From Dictyobacter aurantiacus (GTDB lineage: Bacteria; Chloroflexota; Ktedonobacteria; Ktedonobacterales; Ktedonobacteraceae), in NCBI RefSeq assembly GCF_003967515.1, contig NZ_BIFQ01000001.1, forward strand, positions 1,674,001 to 1,738,000: 64,000 bases of DNA, in the 5' to 3' direction. The translations under genes were made by a program, and so were the position numbers. The notes under the pieces are model-generated. The model searched no databases, was not told the DNA's origin, and was given only the letters and a program-made list of their open reading frames with translations. This document shows, in pieces, positions 9,724 to 19,120 of this stretch (positions are counted from its first letter, which is position 1; every line of letters begins with the position of its first letter).

Positions 9724-10944
9724 TTACCCCCATGCCACCACATGCGAGAAAGTGGGCGAGATAGGTACAACCTGCGTCTCACCATCGGACCCATTAACCT
9801 GGGCAGACCAGTAGCGCGGCGTCCCCCCTAGCACATTATTCACCGGGTTGAGGGCCGTGAAAATGACGCGATCGCTCAGGGCAGACCAGGTTGGATTGAT
9901 ATTCCACTGCTGACCCGTCTGCGCGGCCGTAGCAACCAGGCGCTCTTGATGGGTGCGTAGATTAAAGACCCCGACACCGCACTGCAAAGCCTGGTACAAT
10001 TTATCGGCCCGGTGATCGCCGGTATTGGTGCGTACCACAAAAGCCAGCTTCTGCCCATCGGGCGACCAGGAGGGCAGATAGCCATGCCCACCATCTACGT
10101 CGGCGAGCCGCTGCTGCCGGGCGCCGCTGCTATCCATGGTCCAGAGGCCCGCGCTGAGGAAAGGAGCTGGACTGTCGGCCAGCCGCTCGTAGGCGATACT
10201 CTTCCCATCAGGTGACCAGGCAAACAGGCCGGCCACTGATTCCAGGCCGGTAGTGGCGAAGAGGTGGGTGCGGGCGCTACCATCGCTATGCATCATGTAG
10301 GTATCGCTTCCCTGACCCAGTCCGTCCGTCGTAGAGTAGACGATGCGCGAACCATCCGGCGAGGGGACCGCGTCGATCAGATTGGAGGACACGGTACCGA
10401 TATCGATATTGACGTGCGCCCCTGTAGCGGCATCGACCATCCACAGGCCAGGATTCCAGCTCCCGCCGTCCAGCGGCGCATCGGGTCCCAGTGGCAGCAT
10501 AGGGCGATAGAGGAAGGTATGTCCATTGCCACCAGGCTGCCAGCGCAGAAAGTTTCCCATCACAGCGTTCGGCTTAAACGAAACAGTATTCGCCTGAACC
10601 GCATACATCCAGACCTGCTCGCCGTGATCCCGATTCCCGTCGATCGCCAGGTAATTGCCATCCGGCGACAATTGCAGGGAGAGGACCATGTCGGATGAGA
10701 CCAGGCCAAAGTTGTCGCCCAGCGGCACCAACGGTTGAGGCTTGCTCGTCGGCTGCCCGTCGGGACCCTTGGGGGCACGGGCCAGCACAAAGCCGTGTGG
10801 ATCCTTCAGGGTGTAGTAGATATAGGCGTTGGCGGAAGAGGTGCTCGTAGGAGCCTGCCACAGCAGTTTCCACGCGGTAAGGCCGCCCGCAATCACCGTT
10901 ACGATGCACAATAGCACAAAGGGTATGAATATCTTTCGTCTCAT
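9724..10944 (-). CDS. Membrane-anchored TolB-like beta-propeller protein
   Basis: A signal anchor (IFIPFVLLCIVTVIAGGLTAW) is followed by repeated propeller blades with the PD40 signature: LSPDGNYLAIDG, PSPDGSRIVYST, WSPDGKSIAYER and WSPDGQKLAFVV. About 406 residues if the third of the clustered starts (ATG 10944, preceded by GGGA) is used; an ATG at 10950 is an alternative. No catalytic domain is present. It probably binds cell-wall or secreted partners outside the membrane. The M23 peptidase gene follows 60 bases downstream, suggesting joint action at the envelope. Confidence 0.8.
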   Translation of the reverse strand: MRRKIFIPFVLLCIVTVIAGGLTAWKLLWQAPTSTSSANAYIYYTLKDPHGFVLARAPKGPDGQPTSKPQPLVPLGDNFGLVSSDMVLSLQLSPDGNYLAIDGNRDHGEQVWMYAVQANTVSFKPNAVMGNFLRWQPGGNGHTFLYRPMLPLGPDAPLDGGSWNPGLWMVDAATGAHVNIDIGTVSSNLIDAVPSPDGSRIVYSTTDGLGQGSDTYMMHSDGSARTHLFATTGLESVAGLFAWSPDGKSIAYERLADSPAPFLSAGLWTMDSSGARQQRLADVDGGHGYLPSWSPDGQKLAFVVRTNTGDHRADKLYQALQCGVGVFNLRTHQERLVATAAQTGQQWNINPTWSALSDRVIFTALNPVNNVLGGTPRYWSAQVNGSDGETQVVPISPTFSHVVAWG

Positions 10945-11085
10945 AAGCATTCCCAATTCAGCAGATTGTATGCAGAGCTTTTCAATGCTTCTTCAATAAG
11001 CCTGGCATGGCTCATGTTATCTCAATCGGCTGGACTGAAAAGCTGGACAGGGAAGGTGCTGCACTGGTGACTTATGGGGAAGGCA

Positions 11086-11144
11086 AATGGACTGTTTGTA
11101 TGGTGTACTGCGGCAACCGCAATACACCATACAAACAGTCCATT
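11086..11144. repeat. Long intergenic palindrome, 22-bp perfect arms
   Basis: Arms 11086-11107 and 11123-11144 are perfect reverse complements (starting AATGGACTGTTTGTATGG). The 15-base centre CTGCGGCAACCGCAA itself pairs TGCGG with CCGCA. It lies between the converging-to-tandem ends of the FemAB and propeller genes. No T run of note follows; role unknown. Confidence 0.85.
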
Positions 11145-11187
11145 CATGCGGATAATCCAATTATGTAGATATTGTGGATAGCACTAT

Positions 11188-12270
11188 TTAGAGGAAGCGG
11201 CGTGCAAGGCGCATAGATAATGGCCGGTAGATATGTTCGTAGCCGCCTGCATATTGGACGACGCGTCCACCCCAGCCGCGTTTGAAGCGATAGACGCCGG
11301 CCATAGCTTCGTCCTCATCGTCGCTGGCCGGAATGCCCCAGAAATCATAGACATGCGCTCCACACTGTTTAGCCCAACGAATAGCCTCCCACTGCAAGAC
11401 GTAGTTGGGCATCAGTTGTCGTTGCTGATTGCTCGAGGCGCCGTAAAGATAGATCGCCTGCCGCCCCATAATCGCGATCATGATGCCGGCCAGCAGCTGG
11501 CCATCGTGCTCCGCTAACAGGAGGCGCAGATTATCAGATGGCGCATAGAGCTCCCAGACGCGCTGATAATAGGCCAGGCTATGGATGCCGAACTGATCGC
11601 GATCGCCGGTCGTTCGCAGCAATGTATACCAGCCCTCTACATCGGCGAGTGAGCTCGCCAGGCGCACCTGCACCCCTTTACGTGCTCCCAGACGCACATT
11701 GTAGCGCCACTTCTCCTTCATCTGGGCCAGCAGGCGATCCTCATCGGGCGCCAGATCAAGCACAATACTGCGGCCCGGCTGAACAGGCGCAATCTCAGTC
11801 GCGCCCCACTCGCGTGTAAAGCGCTCAACCGCCTCACCAGCGGTGGTAGCGACCTCTACATCCGGCTCCCAGCGCAACGCCAGGGCCCCCTGCCTGCGCA
11901 CATAGCGGTCCAGTTGCGCAAAGAAGGTACGGACCAGCTCTGGCTGCTGCCAATCCACCACAGGACCACGCGGAATGTAGGCCAGATGGCCCAGGGCCAG
12001 GGGTACCCGAGGCGCCGTCTTACGCAATACCTGGGCCACGGCCACAATCTGCTCCTCGGAGCACAGGGCCAGGCGCAACGGCGACCAGCCGGCCGTGGCT
12101 TTCAACTCACCCCAGCCCCAGCTCTGCAAAAAATGGCCATTGGGATGATTCTCCACAAAGGCATCCCACTCGGCGCGCCGCGTCTGGGGCAGCGCCCGCA
12201 AAACGTAGCGCGAGGAATCCGACCTCACTTGAGACTTAGACTCTGTTACCATCTTATCCAACTCTTTCAC
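11188..12270 (-). CDS. FemAB-like peptidoglycan bridge aminoacyltransferase
   Basis: This 360-residue protein has the two GNAT-like lobes of the FemXAB family, which add amino acids from aminoacyl-tRNA to lipid II or peptidoglycan stems. Visible marks are the N-terminal HFLQSWGWGELK, the MKEKWRYNVRLGARKGV segment that links the lobes, and C-terminal YLYGASSNQQ followed by YDFWGIPASDDE and YRFKRGWGG. Length is normal for the single-domain type without the coiled-coil arm. The start is GTG 12270; an in-frame ATG at 12252 is possible. It is divergent from the TrkA genes. The added amino acid cannot be read from sequence. Confidence 0.88.
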   Translation of the reverse strand: MKELDKMVTESKSQVRSDSSRYVLRALPQTRRAEWDAFVENHPNGHFLQSWGWGELKATAGWSPLRLALCSEEQIVAVAQVLRKTAPRVPLALGHLAYIPRGPVVDWQQPELVRTFFAQLDRYVRRQGALALRWEPDVEVATTAGEAVERFTREWGATEIAPVQPGRSIVLDLAPDEDRLLAQMKEKWRYNVRLGARKGVQVRLASSLADVEGWYTLLRTTGDRDQFGIHSLAYYQRVWELYAPSDNLRLLLAEHDGQLLAGIMIAIMGRQAIYLYGASSNQQRQLMPNYVLQWEAIRWAKQCGAHVYDFWGIPASDDEDEAMAGVYRFKRGWGGRVVQYAGGYEHIYRPLSMRLARRFL

Positions 12271-12328
12271 TTCAGATATTGCTCTATATCATACTCTATA
12301 TCGTCTTCGACTATAGGAGCAACTAGCC

Positions 12329-12357
12329 ATAGCAGAAATGTCCCTACATGCTATAAT
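12329..12357 (+). promoter_or_regulatory. Candidate promoter of the trkA pair
   Basis: A perfect TATAAT lies at 12352-12357, about 60 bases before the first trkA start. The -35 region (around 12329) is poor, so the call rests on the -10 box. Confidence 0.4.
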
Positions 12358-12416
12358 ATTTGAGTTACAACCTAACAATCCTAACAAGCGGTCATTTGAC
12401 CGATAGGAGGCAATAC

Positions 12417-12848
12417 GTGAATATAGTGATCCTGGGATGTGGCCGTGTTGGAGCAACACTTGCCACACAACTGGATGAAGCAGGACATACAGTATCAGTC
12501 ATCGATAGCAGCAGTGACTCTTTTCAACGTCTGAGCCCCAAATTCAAGGGAGATAAGATCGTCGGCAATGGTGTAGATGAAGAGACGCTACGCCGAGCTG
12601 GTCTGGAAACCGCAGATGCATTCGCCGCCGTCACCAACGGCGATAATCGTAATATTATGGCCGCCCAGATCGCCAAAGAAATTTTCAACATCAAAAAAGT
12701 CGTTTGCCGCATCTACGATCCCCTGCGTGAACAAACATTTAGGGAAGAGCTCGGACTGGAAACGATCTGTCCTACACAAATCATCTCAAGCCTGTTCGTC
12801 GATGCGCTGATCGGGAACAAGGCCTCTGCGCCTGCCCAGAGAAGTTAG
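12417..12848 (+). CDS. TrkA-N domain (RCK) potassium uptake regulator, NAD-binding half
   Basis: Starting at GTG 12417, six bases after AGGAGG, the protein is 143 residues. It begins VNIVILGCGRVGATLATQL, the GxGxxG dinucleotide fold of TrkA-N, with acidic residue at the end of strand two (VIDSSSDS) and the VVCRIYDP strand. The C-terminal RCK-C lobe is missing, so this is a half-size KtrA/TrkA-type subunit that binds NAD(H) or ATP and gates a K+ channel. It is directly followed by a full-length paralogue, and the two may form a heteromer. No trkH/ktrB channel gene is in the window. Confidence 0.9.
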   Translation: MNIVILGCGRVGATLATQLDEAGHTVSVIDSSSDSFQRLSPKFKGDKIVGNGVDEETLRRAGLETADAFAAVTNGDNRNIMAAQIAKEIFNIKKVVCRIYDPLREQTFREELGLETICPTQIISSLFVDALIGNKASAPAQRS

Positions 12849-12944
12849 CCAGTGAAGGATCAGCTGTTTATGGGTACGAACCGTAATAGCATAAATGGTA
12901 CGTACTCCACCTATCACACAGGAAGAAAATAAGAGAGGCACAAC

Positions 12945-13604
12945 ATGTATATTATTGTTGGGGGAGGTGGCGATGTCGGCTACTACCTCACACGCTATTT
13001 GCTCCAGCAAGGTCACGAGATCTTGCTGCTCGAAAAAGAGAACAGGCGTTTTCAGACGCTATCAGAAGAGCTAGGCCAGGCGGTACTCAAAGGTGACGCC
13101 TGTGAGGCAAGGACGATGGAGGAGGCGGGAGCACGCCGGGCCGATGCGGTAATCGCCGTCACCGGTGAAGATGAGGACAACCTGGTCATCTGCCAGATGG
13201 CAAAGAAACGCTTTAATGTTGGCCGTACCATTGCTCGCTTGAATAATCCCAAGCACGAGGAACTGTTCCAGCGCCTGGGCATCGATGTCACGGTCAGTCC
13301 GACCAAAGCCATCCTTTCATTGATTGAATCAGAACTACCGGGACAGCGCTTCGTCCTGCTGATGAATCTCAAGCGGGCAGGATTAGAGATTATCCAGATC
13401 GTGGTTCCATCCCTATCACCGGTAGTCGGAAAACCGCTCAGCCAGATCAATCTGCCACGGCGCAGTAACCTGGCCCTGATTATTCGTGGTGAGGAACCAA
13501 TCATCCCGTCCGCTGATGTGACCATCGAGGCCAACGATGAAATTTATGCCCTGGTCAATCGCGAAGGTGAGGAGGAACTGCGCCGCACTTTTGGCAACGC
13601 ATAG
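12945..13604 (+). CDS. TrkA family potassium uptake protein (RCK-N plus RCK-C)
   Basis: The 219-residue protein has an RCK-N Rossmann domain (MYIIVGGGGDVGYYLTRYL, with Glu in LLEKENRR to bind ribose and GDACEA, TGEDEDN) at 1-135 and an RCK-C lobe at about 140-215 (VVPSLSPVVGKPLSQINLP...ADVTIEANDEIYALV). It follows the half-size TrkA after 96 bases on the same strand. Together they would form the cytosolic gating ring of a Trk/Ktr potassium transporter. The membrane subunit must be encoded elsewhere. The stop is followed within 25 bases by a dispersed palindromic element. Confidence 0.92.
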   Translation: MYIIVGGGGDVGYYLTRYLLQQGHEILLLEKENRRFQTLSEELGQAVLKGDACEARTMEEAGARRADAVIAVTGEDEDNLVICQMAKKRFNVGRTIARLNNPKHEELFQRLGIDVTVSPTKAILSLIESELPGQRFVLLMNLKRAGLEIIQIVVPSLSPVVGKPLSQINLPRRSNLALIIRGEEPIIPSADVTIEANDEIYALVNREGEEELRRTFGNA

Positions 13605-13627
13605 AGATTCTTCCATATGAGGCAAGT

Positions 13628-13739
13628 GAGTGCCTCCACACAGGCGTCCGCATACGCGGGCGCACTCATTATTGAGATGGTGCAGCAGGGGCGGATCCGC
13701 CCCTGCTGCACCATCTCAATAATGTATCTGAGTACCGCA
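13628..13739. repeat. Modular palindromic element A
   Basis: The element has three parts: a GC module (GAGTGCCTCC...GGCGTCCGCATACGCGGGCGCACTC) at 13628-13667, a perfect 56-nt palindrome without loop at 13668-13723 (28-bp arms, centre GGATCC), and the end of the short module TGAGTACCGCA to 13739. It lies between the convergent trkA and AI-2E genes and touches the stop of the latter. Confidence 0.85.
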
Positions 13740-15017
13740 TCAAAGGGCGGGCTCATCAGCTTTAGAGACCGGAGTGAGAGTGGAAGCCTCAGGCTGCAAC
13801 GCATCATGCATGCTCTCATCCTCCAGGCGTTCGTCAACGCGGATACGGGAGCGCAACTGGTCTTTGGTCTGCTCAAGCCCTCCACGTGTAACTATGTGGG
13901 GACGCCGCATGGCCCAGGGCGCTCGTTTGCGCGCCATGATCTGATCGGCAGTCTCACCCCTGGCGGAGCGATAGATGCTGGCCACAACTACCCAGGCGGC
14001 CGCGACGATCGGGGTCGCCAGCAGAGCGCCAAAGACCCCAAAGAGCCTGGCGCCTACCAGTAAGGACAGGATGGCCGCAACAGGATGGAGGCCGACGGCG
14101 TGTCCAACGATACGCGGCCCCAACACATTGCTCTCCAGCGCCTGCATAATCACGAACAAGACAATAATCAAGATGGTGCGTTGAGCCAGTTGAGGCTCGC
14201 CCAGCAACAACGAGAGCAGAATAGGTGTGATCGAGGCCAGGGCTGGCCCAACCATCGGAATGGTCTCAAACAAGAATGCCAGCACACCACAGATCAGGGC
14301 ATAGCTGCCCAATCCCGAGACGAGGCAGATCAGACTGGTCCCCACACCAATAATCAAGGCCAGCGTCAACTGACCCCGGATATAGTTTCCGACTACGCGA
14401 TTCAAAGCATCCTCAAACAAGAGCACATTGGGAAGCCAGGAGCGGGGAGAGATGCTGATCAGGTTGTTACGGATACGCTTGCCGTCCAGGGTTAGATAGA
14501 AACTCAACACAGTCACCAGCAATACGTTCAGAAAAACACTGACGCCATTGGAGACGATGCCGATCACATTACCAGCCAGCGAGGTGGCGAAGCCGTACAC
14601 CTGCGCCTGCACCTGCGTAATCGCGTCCTGAATCTGTGCATACGGCACGCCCATCTTCACCAATGAGTTAATGGCAACGTGAAAGGTATCGGGAAGTGAA
14701 AACGCGAAATCAGCGATGGTGGTGGAGAACGTATTGACCTGCAGCACCAGCGAGAAAACCAGTTCATAGGCCAGGCCAATGATCGCGCCTAAGACAACAA
14801 TATACGTAATCACGGTTGCCGCAAGACGTGGGACACCATATTTTCCCAGGAAATTGACAATAGGAGTGAGTAAAAATGCGACAGCCATGGATAGCAGAAG
14901 AACAACGATGGCCTCAACAAACTGGCCCAGTAATATCCAGACCGCCCAGAAGATGACACCCAGACCCACTATACTCAGTAGTATATCGCGCGTTCTCTGC
15001 CAATTGATGTGATCCAT
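13740..15017 (-). CDS. AI-2E family transporter
   Basis: This 425-residue protein has the about eight hydrophobic helices of the AI-2E (PerM/YdiK/TqsA) family. Family marks are VVLLLSMAVAFLLTPIVNFL near the N-terminus, FYLTLDGKRIR before the core, the GQLTLALIIGVGTSL helix and the FLFETIPMVGPALASI plus LGPRIVGHAVGLHP segments. Members export small molecules or act in cation/proton exchange; the ligand here is unknown. The C-terminal 75 residues are hydrophilic and likely disordered. Start ATG follows AAGGGAT. The stop codon overlaps the edge of palindromic element A. Confidence 0.9.
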   Translation of the reverse strand: MDHINWQRTRDILLSIVGLGVIFWAVWILLGQFVEAIVVLLLSMAVAFLLTPIVNFLGKYGVPRLAATVITYIVVLGAIIGLAYELVFSLVLQVNTFSTTIADFAFSLPDTFHVAINSLVKMGVPYAQIQDAITQVQAQVYGFATSLAGNVIGIVSNGVSVFLNVLLVTVLSFYLTLDGKRIRNNLISISPRSWLPNVLLFEDALNRVVGNYIRGQLTLALIIGVGTSLICLVSGLGSYALICGVLAFLFETIPMVGPALASITPILLSLLLGEPQLAQRTILIIVLFVIMQALESNVLGPRIVGHAVGLHPVAAILSLLVGARLFGVFGALLATPIVAAAWVVVASIYRSARGETADQIMARKRAPWAMRRPHIVTRGGLEQTKDQLRSRIRVDERLEDESMHDALQPEASTLTPVSKADEPAL

Positions 15018-15482
15018 ATCCCTTAACCCTCATAGTTAATCAAGCTCAGCAAAGTATCCCTCGGTGTCATTGTGACAGGTTTTCCACAAAAGAACAAGCA
15101 TATAACACATGAAATCGCTGCCATATAAAATGAAAAAAATATTACTAATTATTCATATCAGAGAGGAGATACAGTATTAGAACGAATAGAGAACGTCACA
15201 TACCAAAGCGCACAGAAAAAATTAGCCAAAACAGCCATAAAGTAAGGTTTAGTTGCCAGATGAACACGTTTCGGGAAACAATATACAGCAGAGGATTGCA
15301 TAGCAGGCATATGTATATGTTGAAACTTTATTTATTTATAAGTCGTCATTCCAATAGGACAACGCAAAGCCAATTGCTCGGCTACCCTCCTGAACAATGG
15401 GCTTATGTTAGAAGAAGTCCTTAAATTACTTTTGTTGATTATTACAAAACGGTAATCTTATCTTGCTTCGACTGGAAGCAAC
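15018..15482. other. AT-rich intergenic region without recognised gene
   Basis: The stretch is distinctly AT-rich compared with its neighbours. I see no RNA gene, long palindrome or conserved motif, and only a short stem AGCC-N8-GGCT near 15370. It should contain the divergent promoters of the AI-2E gene and the small membrane protein gene, but no convincing -35/-10 pair stands out. Confidence 0.4.
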
Positions 15483-15785
15483 GTGAAAGAGGATGTACCC
15501 GTGGGTATAAATGTAGCCATCACACCTAGTGCACTATTACTATCTATCTTACTGCTGTTTCTCGTGGCCTGGACCGTCATTTTTGCCTACCTGGCATTGA
15601 AACGACCGGTCGAGTCATTGGTAGACACCAATACAGCAGCGTCAACAGCGCAGCCACAGCCCGTAACTATCGCTCCTGCCGTACCTGCACAGCTTCCCAA
15701 GATGAAGCCAGCGGTCCTTCAGACAGCGGTAGCCTATTCGGAGCAATCGGCCAGAGAGCCAGTATTAGAGCAATCATTGCGCTAA
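15483..15785 (+). CDS. Small single-pass membrane protein of unknown function
   Basis: Up to 100 residues, starting GTG 15483 or, with AGAGG upstream, GTG 15501. One transmembrane helix is clear (LLLSILLLFLVAWTVIFAYLAL, about residues 18-39), followed by a Pro/Ala/Gln-rich cytosolic or external tail with no motif. A hairpin terminator follows about 20 bases after the stop, which supports a real transcription unit. I do not recognise the family. Confidence 0.55.
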   Translation: MKEDVPVGINVAITPSALLLSILLLFLVAWTVIFAYLALKRPVESLVDTNTAASTAQPQPVTIAPAVPAQLPKMKPAVLQTAVAYSEQSAREPVLEQSLR

Positions 15786-15803
15786 CCTTCACACACAATA
15801 CAT

Positions 15804-15852
15804 ATAAAAAATGGCACCAATCTCACACAGGTACATGTGGATTGGTGCCATT
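15804..15852. terminator. Bidirectional hairpin terminator
   Basis: AATGGCACCAATC (15810-15822) pairs perfectly with GATTGGTGCCATT (15840-15852). A run of A residues on the left gives a T run on the reverse strand, so it should stop transcription from the gene at 15913-16710, and possibly also from the small gene on the left. Confidence 0.75.
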
Positions 15853-15912
15853 CGTGTAAACTAGAAAGAGCAGAAGGGTCAGTTAAGAGAGCGAGGCATA
15901 GGATTCGCTCGG

Positions 15913-16710
15913 TCAGGGAGTATATTGTATGTTCTCTCCGGGATGCGGTGCACGAAACTGACCGGCGTCATTTAAAAATATAATATGGCTCTCCTGCACA
16001 TTCACAATCATATCCGGTTTACCGTCGGCGTTCACATCTTTAAATGTCAGTGTCACAGGTGAGAGATCCTGGTCCGCCCCGACTAAAACAGGCCCGACAT
16101 AGACTTTGGCATTGGCGGCATCGCCTCCCTGGAACTCGATGACTTGAATATGGCGGTTCAGATTCATGGCGATAAAATGGCTGGGGCTGGTAGCGGAATC
16201 GTGGTGCCCCACGACCTGGTCGGTCTGAAAGGTGCGTGGACGGCCATAGCGCCAATCGTCCTCGACCCCCTGCCACCAATGGGCAACGCTGCTGACAACC
16301 ATCCATCCGATCATCATGGTGATCATGGCAAAGCCAGCATAGACGGTCCAATGCATACGGCGAGGCTCGTGGGCAGCATAGACAGGACGTGAACGATGGA
16401 CGGGAGCCACCACACTATCAGTGTCTACCTGGCGCCGGATGGGTGTAGATATGGGTGGATGACTGGCGGTCCTGCGAGCCGGGACGGCGTTGCGCCCGGT
16501 GGAACGCATATGGTGAACCTCGCTCCATTGCTCATCACCATGCGGATGTTCCGTCTCTGGCTGTACATCGGTGCGATAGCGTATTACGCTGCTCGCCGGT
16601 CGCGATGATGGCCAGATGTCATCATACTCTTCAGAGAAAATATCCGGGGCAACTGGCCTCTGCTGGCCAGAGCCTCGCCTGATTGTACGCACATACGAAT
16701 TCTGCTCCAC
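15913..16710 (-). CDS. Single-pass membrane protein with FG-GAP/VCBS-like external domain
   Basis: The 265-residue protein has a disordered, Arg/Pro-rich cytosolic part (about 1-118), one transmembrane helix (WTVYAGFAMITMMIGWMVVSS) and an external region with the calcium-type loop DVNADGKPDM followed by IVNVQ, as in FG-GAP/VCBS repeats. Only one repeat is present, so it does not form a propeller alone. Start is GTG 16710 after AGAGGAC. No enzyme motif is seen. It stands alone between the small membrane gene and the Bax1 gene. Confidence 0.6.
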   Translation of the reverse strand: MEQNSYVRTIRRGSGQQRPVAPDIFSEEYDDIWPSSRPASSVIRYRTDVQPETEHPHGDEQWSEVHHMRSTGRNAVPARRTASHPPISTPIRRQVDTDSVVAPVHRSRPVYAAHEPRRMHWTVYAGFAMITMMIGWMVVSSVAHWWQGVEDDWRYGRPRTFQTDQVVGHHDSATSPSHFIAMNLNRHIQVIEFQGGDAANAKVYVGPVLVGADQDLSPVTLTFKDVNADGKPDMIVNVQESHIIFLNDAGQFRAPHPGENIQYTP

Positions 16711-16851
16711 ATTGCTACCGTCCTCTCATCAAATTTTACAGTGATCCGAACTTCTGTTCTAACTGCTTTCCATAGTACACGAAACGTTTTGCCCTGTCAA
16801 CAACTTTTTGGAACAAAATTACTATAGTTCATAAAATCTATATATTTGAAG

Positions 16852-18840
16852 TCATCCCCACAGATCCCCCTGGACGATTTCCGGTGGAGGAAGCGGACGT
16901 TTTTTGATAGCGGCACGCCGTTCGCGCACGGGCCGGCGTAGCTCTTTGTCGGAGGATATACCTGTGTCGGGTGGGGTAGCATGAATAGCCGTTTCTAGAC
17001 GGGCGGCCTGCAATTCAATGGTCACCTCAAAGATGGAGGCACGCTGTATCCGCACCTCATCCCACAGGCTAACCAATGTCTCCAGCGTCGCGTCCTCGGA
17101 CTGCTGAAGATCAGGGGTGAGGCAACGTAGTTCCTGCAAAGCCTCATGCCAGACGGCTGTCCCTCCTGGCTGCTTTTCCAGCCAGGACAGAAATGCTTGC
17201 CTGACATGGGCCAGCCAGTTCTGCGCATACAGGCCGAGACCGGCGACAAAAGTAATATCCGTGCTATTGGATACGCCGGATACCGTTACCGCCTGCTGCA
17301 ATTCGGAGCGGCGGTAACAGTGCAGGAGAGGATAGCATTGTCGCTCGGCAATAAAGCCCTGTTGCTGGACCTGCCGTTGTATCTGTGCCACATCAAGCAG
17401 CTTCAGACGGTCCGCGAAATCATCGTAGTGTTCTTGCAGGAGTTGCAACACGTCCATCACAGACAACTGTCCCTGGTAATACACCACTGGAAAATCAGCG
17501 GCAATGGGACTAAAGGCATCCCTGGCTTCCTCGGGGATGGCCAGAACCAGATCTTTGCGTCCGCGTAGATACTGCAATTTCTGGATCTTGCGCTCACGAT
17601 AGGCTGGTGTCCAGAAACCGAGGATTTCAAAGTAGATACGCCGCCTGCCACGCGTGAGGGCAAAATCGGGTAGAAAAATACCTTTATCCAGCAACAGCGG
17701 TTCCTGCTCACGTTCCAGTTGCCAGCCATCGACGCCGTGGTTCCTGGCCAGCGAGAAAAAGGCCTCTGAGAAGTTTTGCTCGATACTGCTATCGAAGAGC
17801 TGCGAAGGATCGTTAAAGGTCTGGGACCGGGCCGAATCGCCCGAGCGGGGTAGCAATTGCAACAATTTGGCATCCATGGCAAAGGTATAGGCGCGCTGCA
17901 AGAAATGTACTCTGGCCTCAGCCTCGACGATACCAGGAGTAAGTTGTGGCTTCTTAACGCCCGAGGGCTGGCTATAGCCCAGTAAGAAACGACACAGACG
18001 CGCCAGGCGCAGGCCATATTGCTGGGGAGCACCGGTCACCTCCTGGGGTCCATACAGGGTCAGGTGAAGCAATGGCGGCACGGCTGGTCCGGTCAGCGAG
18101 GGCTGAGAATGCTGCTCGTATTCCAGATCATAGTAGACACCCAGGCGACGCGCCAGGAAGCAGAGGCGCTTGATTACGGCGCCCACGCCGGCGGAGGGTG
18201 TCTGCAAGACAGCCTGCTGGTTCTCAGCCTGGTTAAAGGCCATGACATCAATCACAAAATGGACGCTAGAGGCATTAAAGAGCGCCGCCTCAAAGGTCCA
18301 CTGATTATAGAGGGTCGTCACTTCCTCAACGGTGGGAGGGAGCTCCGCATCGCGCGTCAGGATGGCCTCGTCCTCGCTATCCAACGCCAACAGGTATTCC
18401 AGGTCACCAGTCGATAGCGCGTAGCGGCTGGCGACCAACTGCAAAGCCTGCGCGCGCTGCTCGGCCCCCAAAAAACCATGATAGTGCTCATTGATGTGGG
18501 TATACAGGGACAGGCGCAACTGCACCGGCGATCCCAGGGCCAGCAGTTCCTCACTGCCCCCCATCTGCGCCACGGTCTCGTTCCACGCGCGCGAACGCCA
18601 GCTATACCAGTGGCTGAGTGTAGCCATTAAACAATACGCCAGGCGATACTCGCCGACAATAGCCCTGGCCTCATCCTGCGCAAATAAGCGCTGCGGCTGG
18701 CCCAGCAAACTCTCGTAATAGGTAACGAGGCGCGCAATCTCATCCTGACATTCACCACCCCGCAAAAAATGGAGTGACACAGCTAGTTTACCACCCCGCC
18801 GCTGCACCGATTTCCTGATATCCTGTAAGCTAAAGCGCAC
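16852..18840 (-). CDS. Bax1-like nuclease (DUF790 family), predicted XPB partner
   Basis: This 662-residue protein matches the DUF790/Bax1 family, a structure-specific nuclease that in archaea binds the helicase XPB and cuts DNA at repair bubbles. The PD-(D/E)xK-like core is visible: an acidic helix EQNFSEAFF near residue 355, then LLLDKGIFLPDF (Asp392), YFEILGFWTPAY (Glu405) and RKIQKL. The N-terminal 300 residues form the usual family-specific part. The C-terminal 60 residues are basic and disordered. Start is GTG 18840 with GGAG upstream. The XPB helicase gene lies 36 kb away in the same window, not adjacent as it often is in archaea. Confidence 0.85.
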   Translation of the reverse strand: MRFSLQDIRKSVQRRGGKLAVSLHFLRGGECQDEIARLVTYYESLLGQPQRLFAQDEARAIVGEYRLAYCLMATLSHWYSWRSRAWNETVAQMGGSEELLALGSPVQLRLSLYTHINEHYHGFLGAEQRAQALQLVASRYALSTGDLEYLLALDSEDEAILTRDAELPPTVEEVTTLYNQWTFEAALFNASSVHFVIDVMAFNQAENQQAVLQTPSAGVGAVIKRLCFLARRLGVYYDLEYEQHSQPSLTGPAVPPLLHLTLYGPQEVTGAPQQYGLRLARLCRFLLGYSQPSGVKKPQLTPGIVEAEARVHFLQRAYTFAMDAKLLQLLPRSGDSARSQTFNDPSQLFDSSIEQNFSEAFFSLARNHGVDGWQLEREQEPLLLDKGIFLPDFALTRGRRRIYFEILGFWTPAYRERKIQKLQYLRGRKDLVLAIPEEARDAFSPIAADFPVVYYQGQLSVMDVLQLLQEHYDDFADRLKLLDVAQIQRQVQQQGFIAERQCYPLLHCYRRSELQQAVTVSGVSNSTDITFVAGLGLYAQNWLAHVRQAFLSWLEKQPGGTAVWHEALQELRCLTPDLQQSEDATLETLVSLWDEVRIQRASIFEVTIELQAARLETAIHATPPDTGISSDKELRRPVRERRAAIKKRPLPPPEIVQGDLWG

Positions 18841-18967
18841 AAATAACTCCTGACTAGCAACAATGTCTATTATCGACCTTTATTATAGCGAGAAAATCCA
18901 CCCAATGGGTAGCTTCAGCCCCTGCAACCAATTTTCCCTTTTGAATTGATGCAGCAGGGTCGCGGAT

Positions 18968-19052
18968 GCACACCTGCGGTACTCAAAAGTCATTTTTGTG
19001 TGGTGGTGCAATGGGGGCGCGAATGCGCCCCCGTTGCACCACCACACAAAAA
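18968..19052. repeat. Modular palindromic element B
   Basis: The short module GCACACCTGCGGTACTCAAA (18968-18987) is followed by 28-nt arms 18993-19020 and 19025-19052, which pair with one T/C difference around the tetraloop GAAT. The GC module is missing on the right. It sits between the divergent Bax1 and receptor kinase genes. Confidence 0.8.
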
Positions 19053-19120
19053 AACCCTTTCCACGTCCTATTCTTTAGTAGCCGCTATCAAACGGTATGT
19101 AGGATACTTTTCCTAAATAA

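Noticed and set aside
13617..14063. Forward-strand gene over the end of the AI-2E gene
   Set aside because: It starts in the palindrome and runs antisense to a well-supported transporter gene; no motif.
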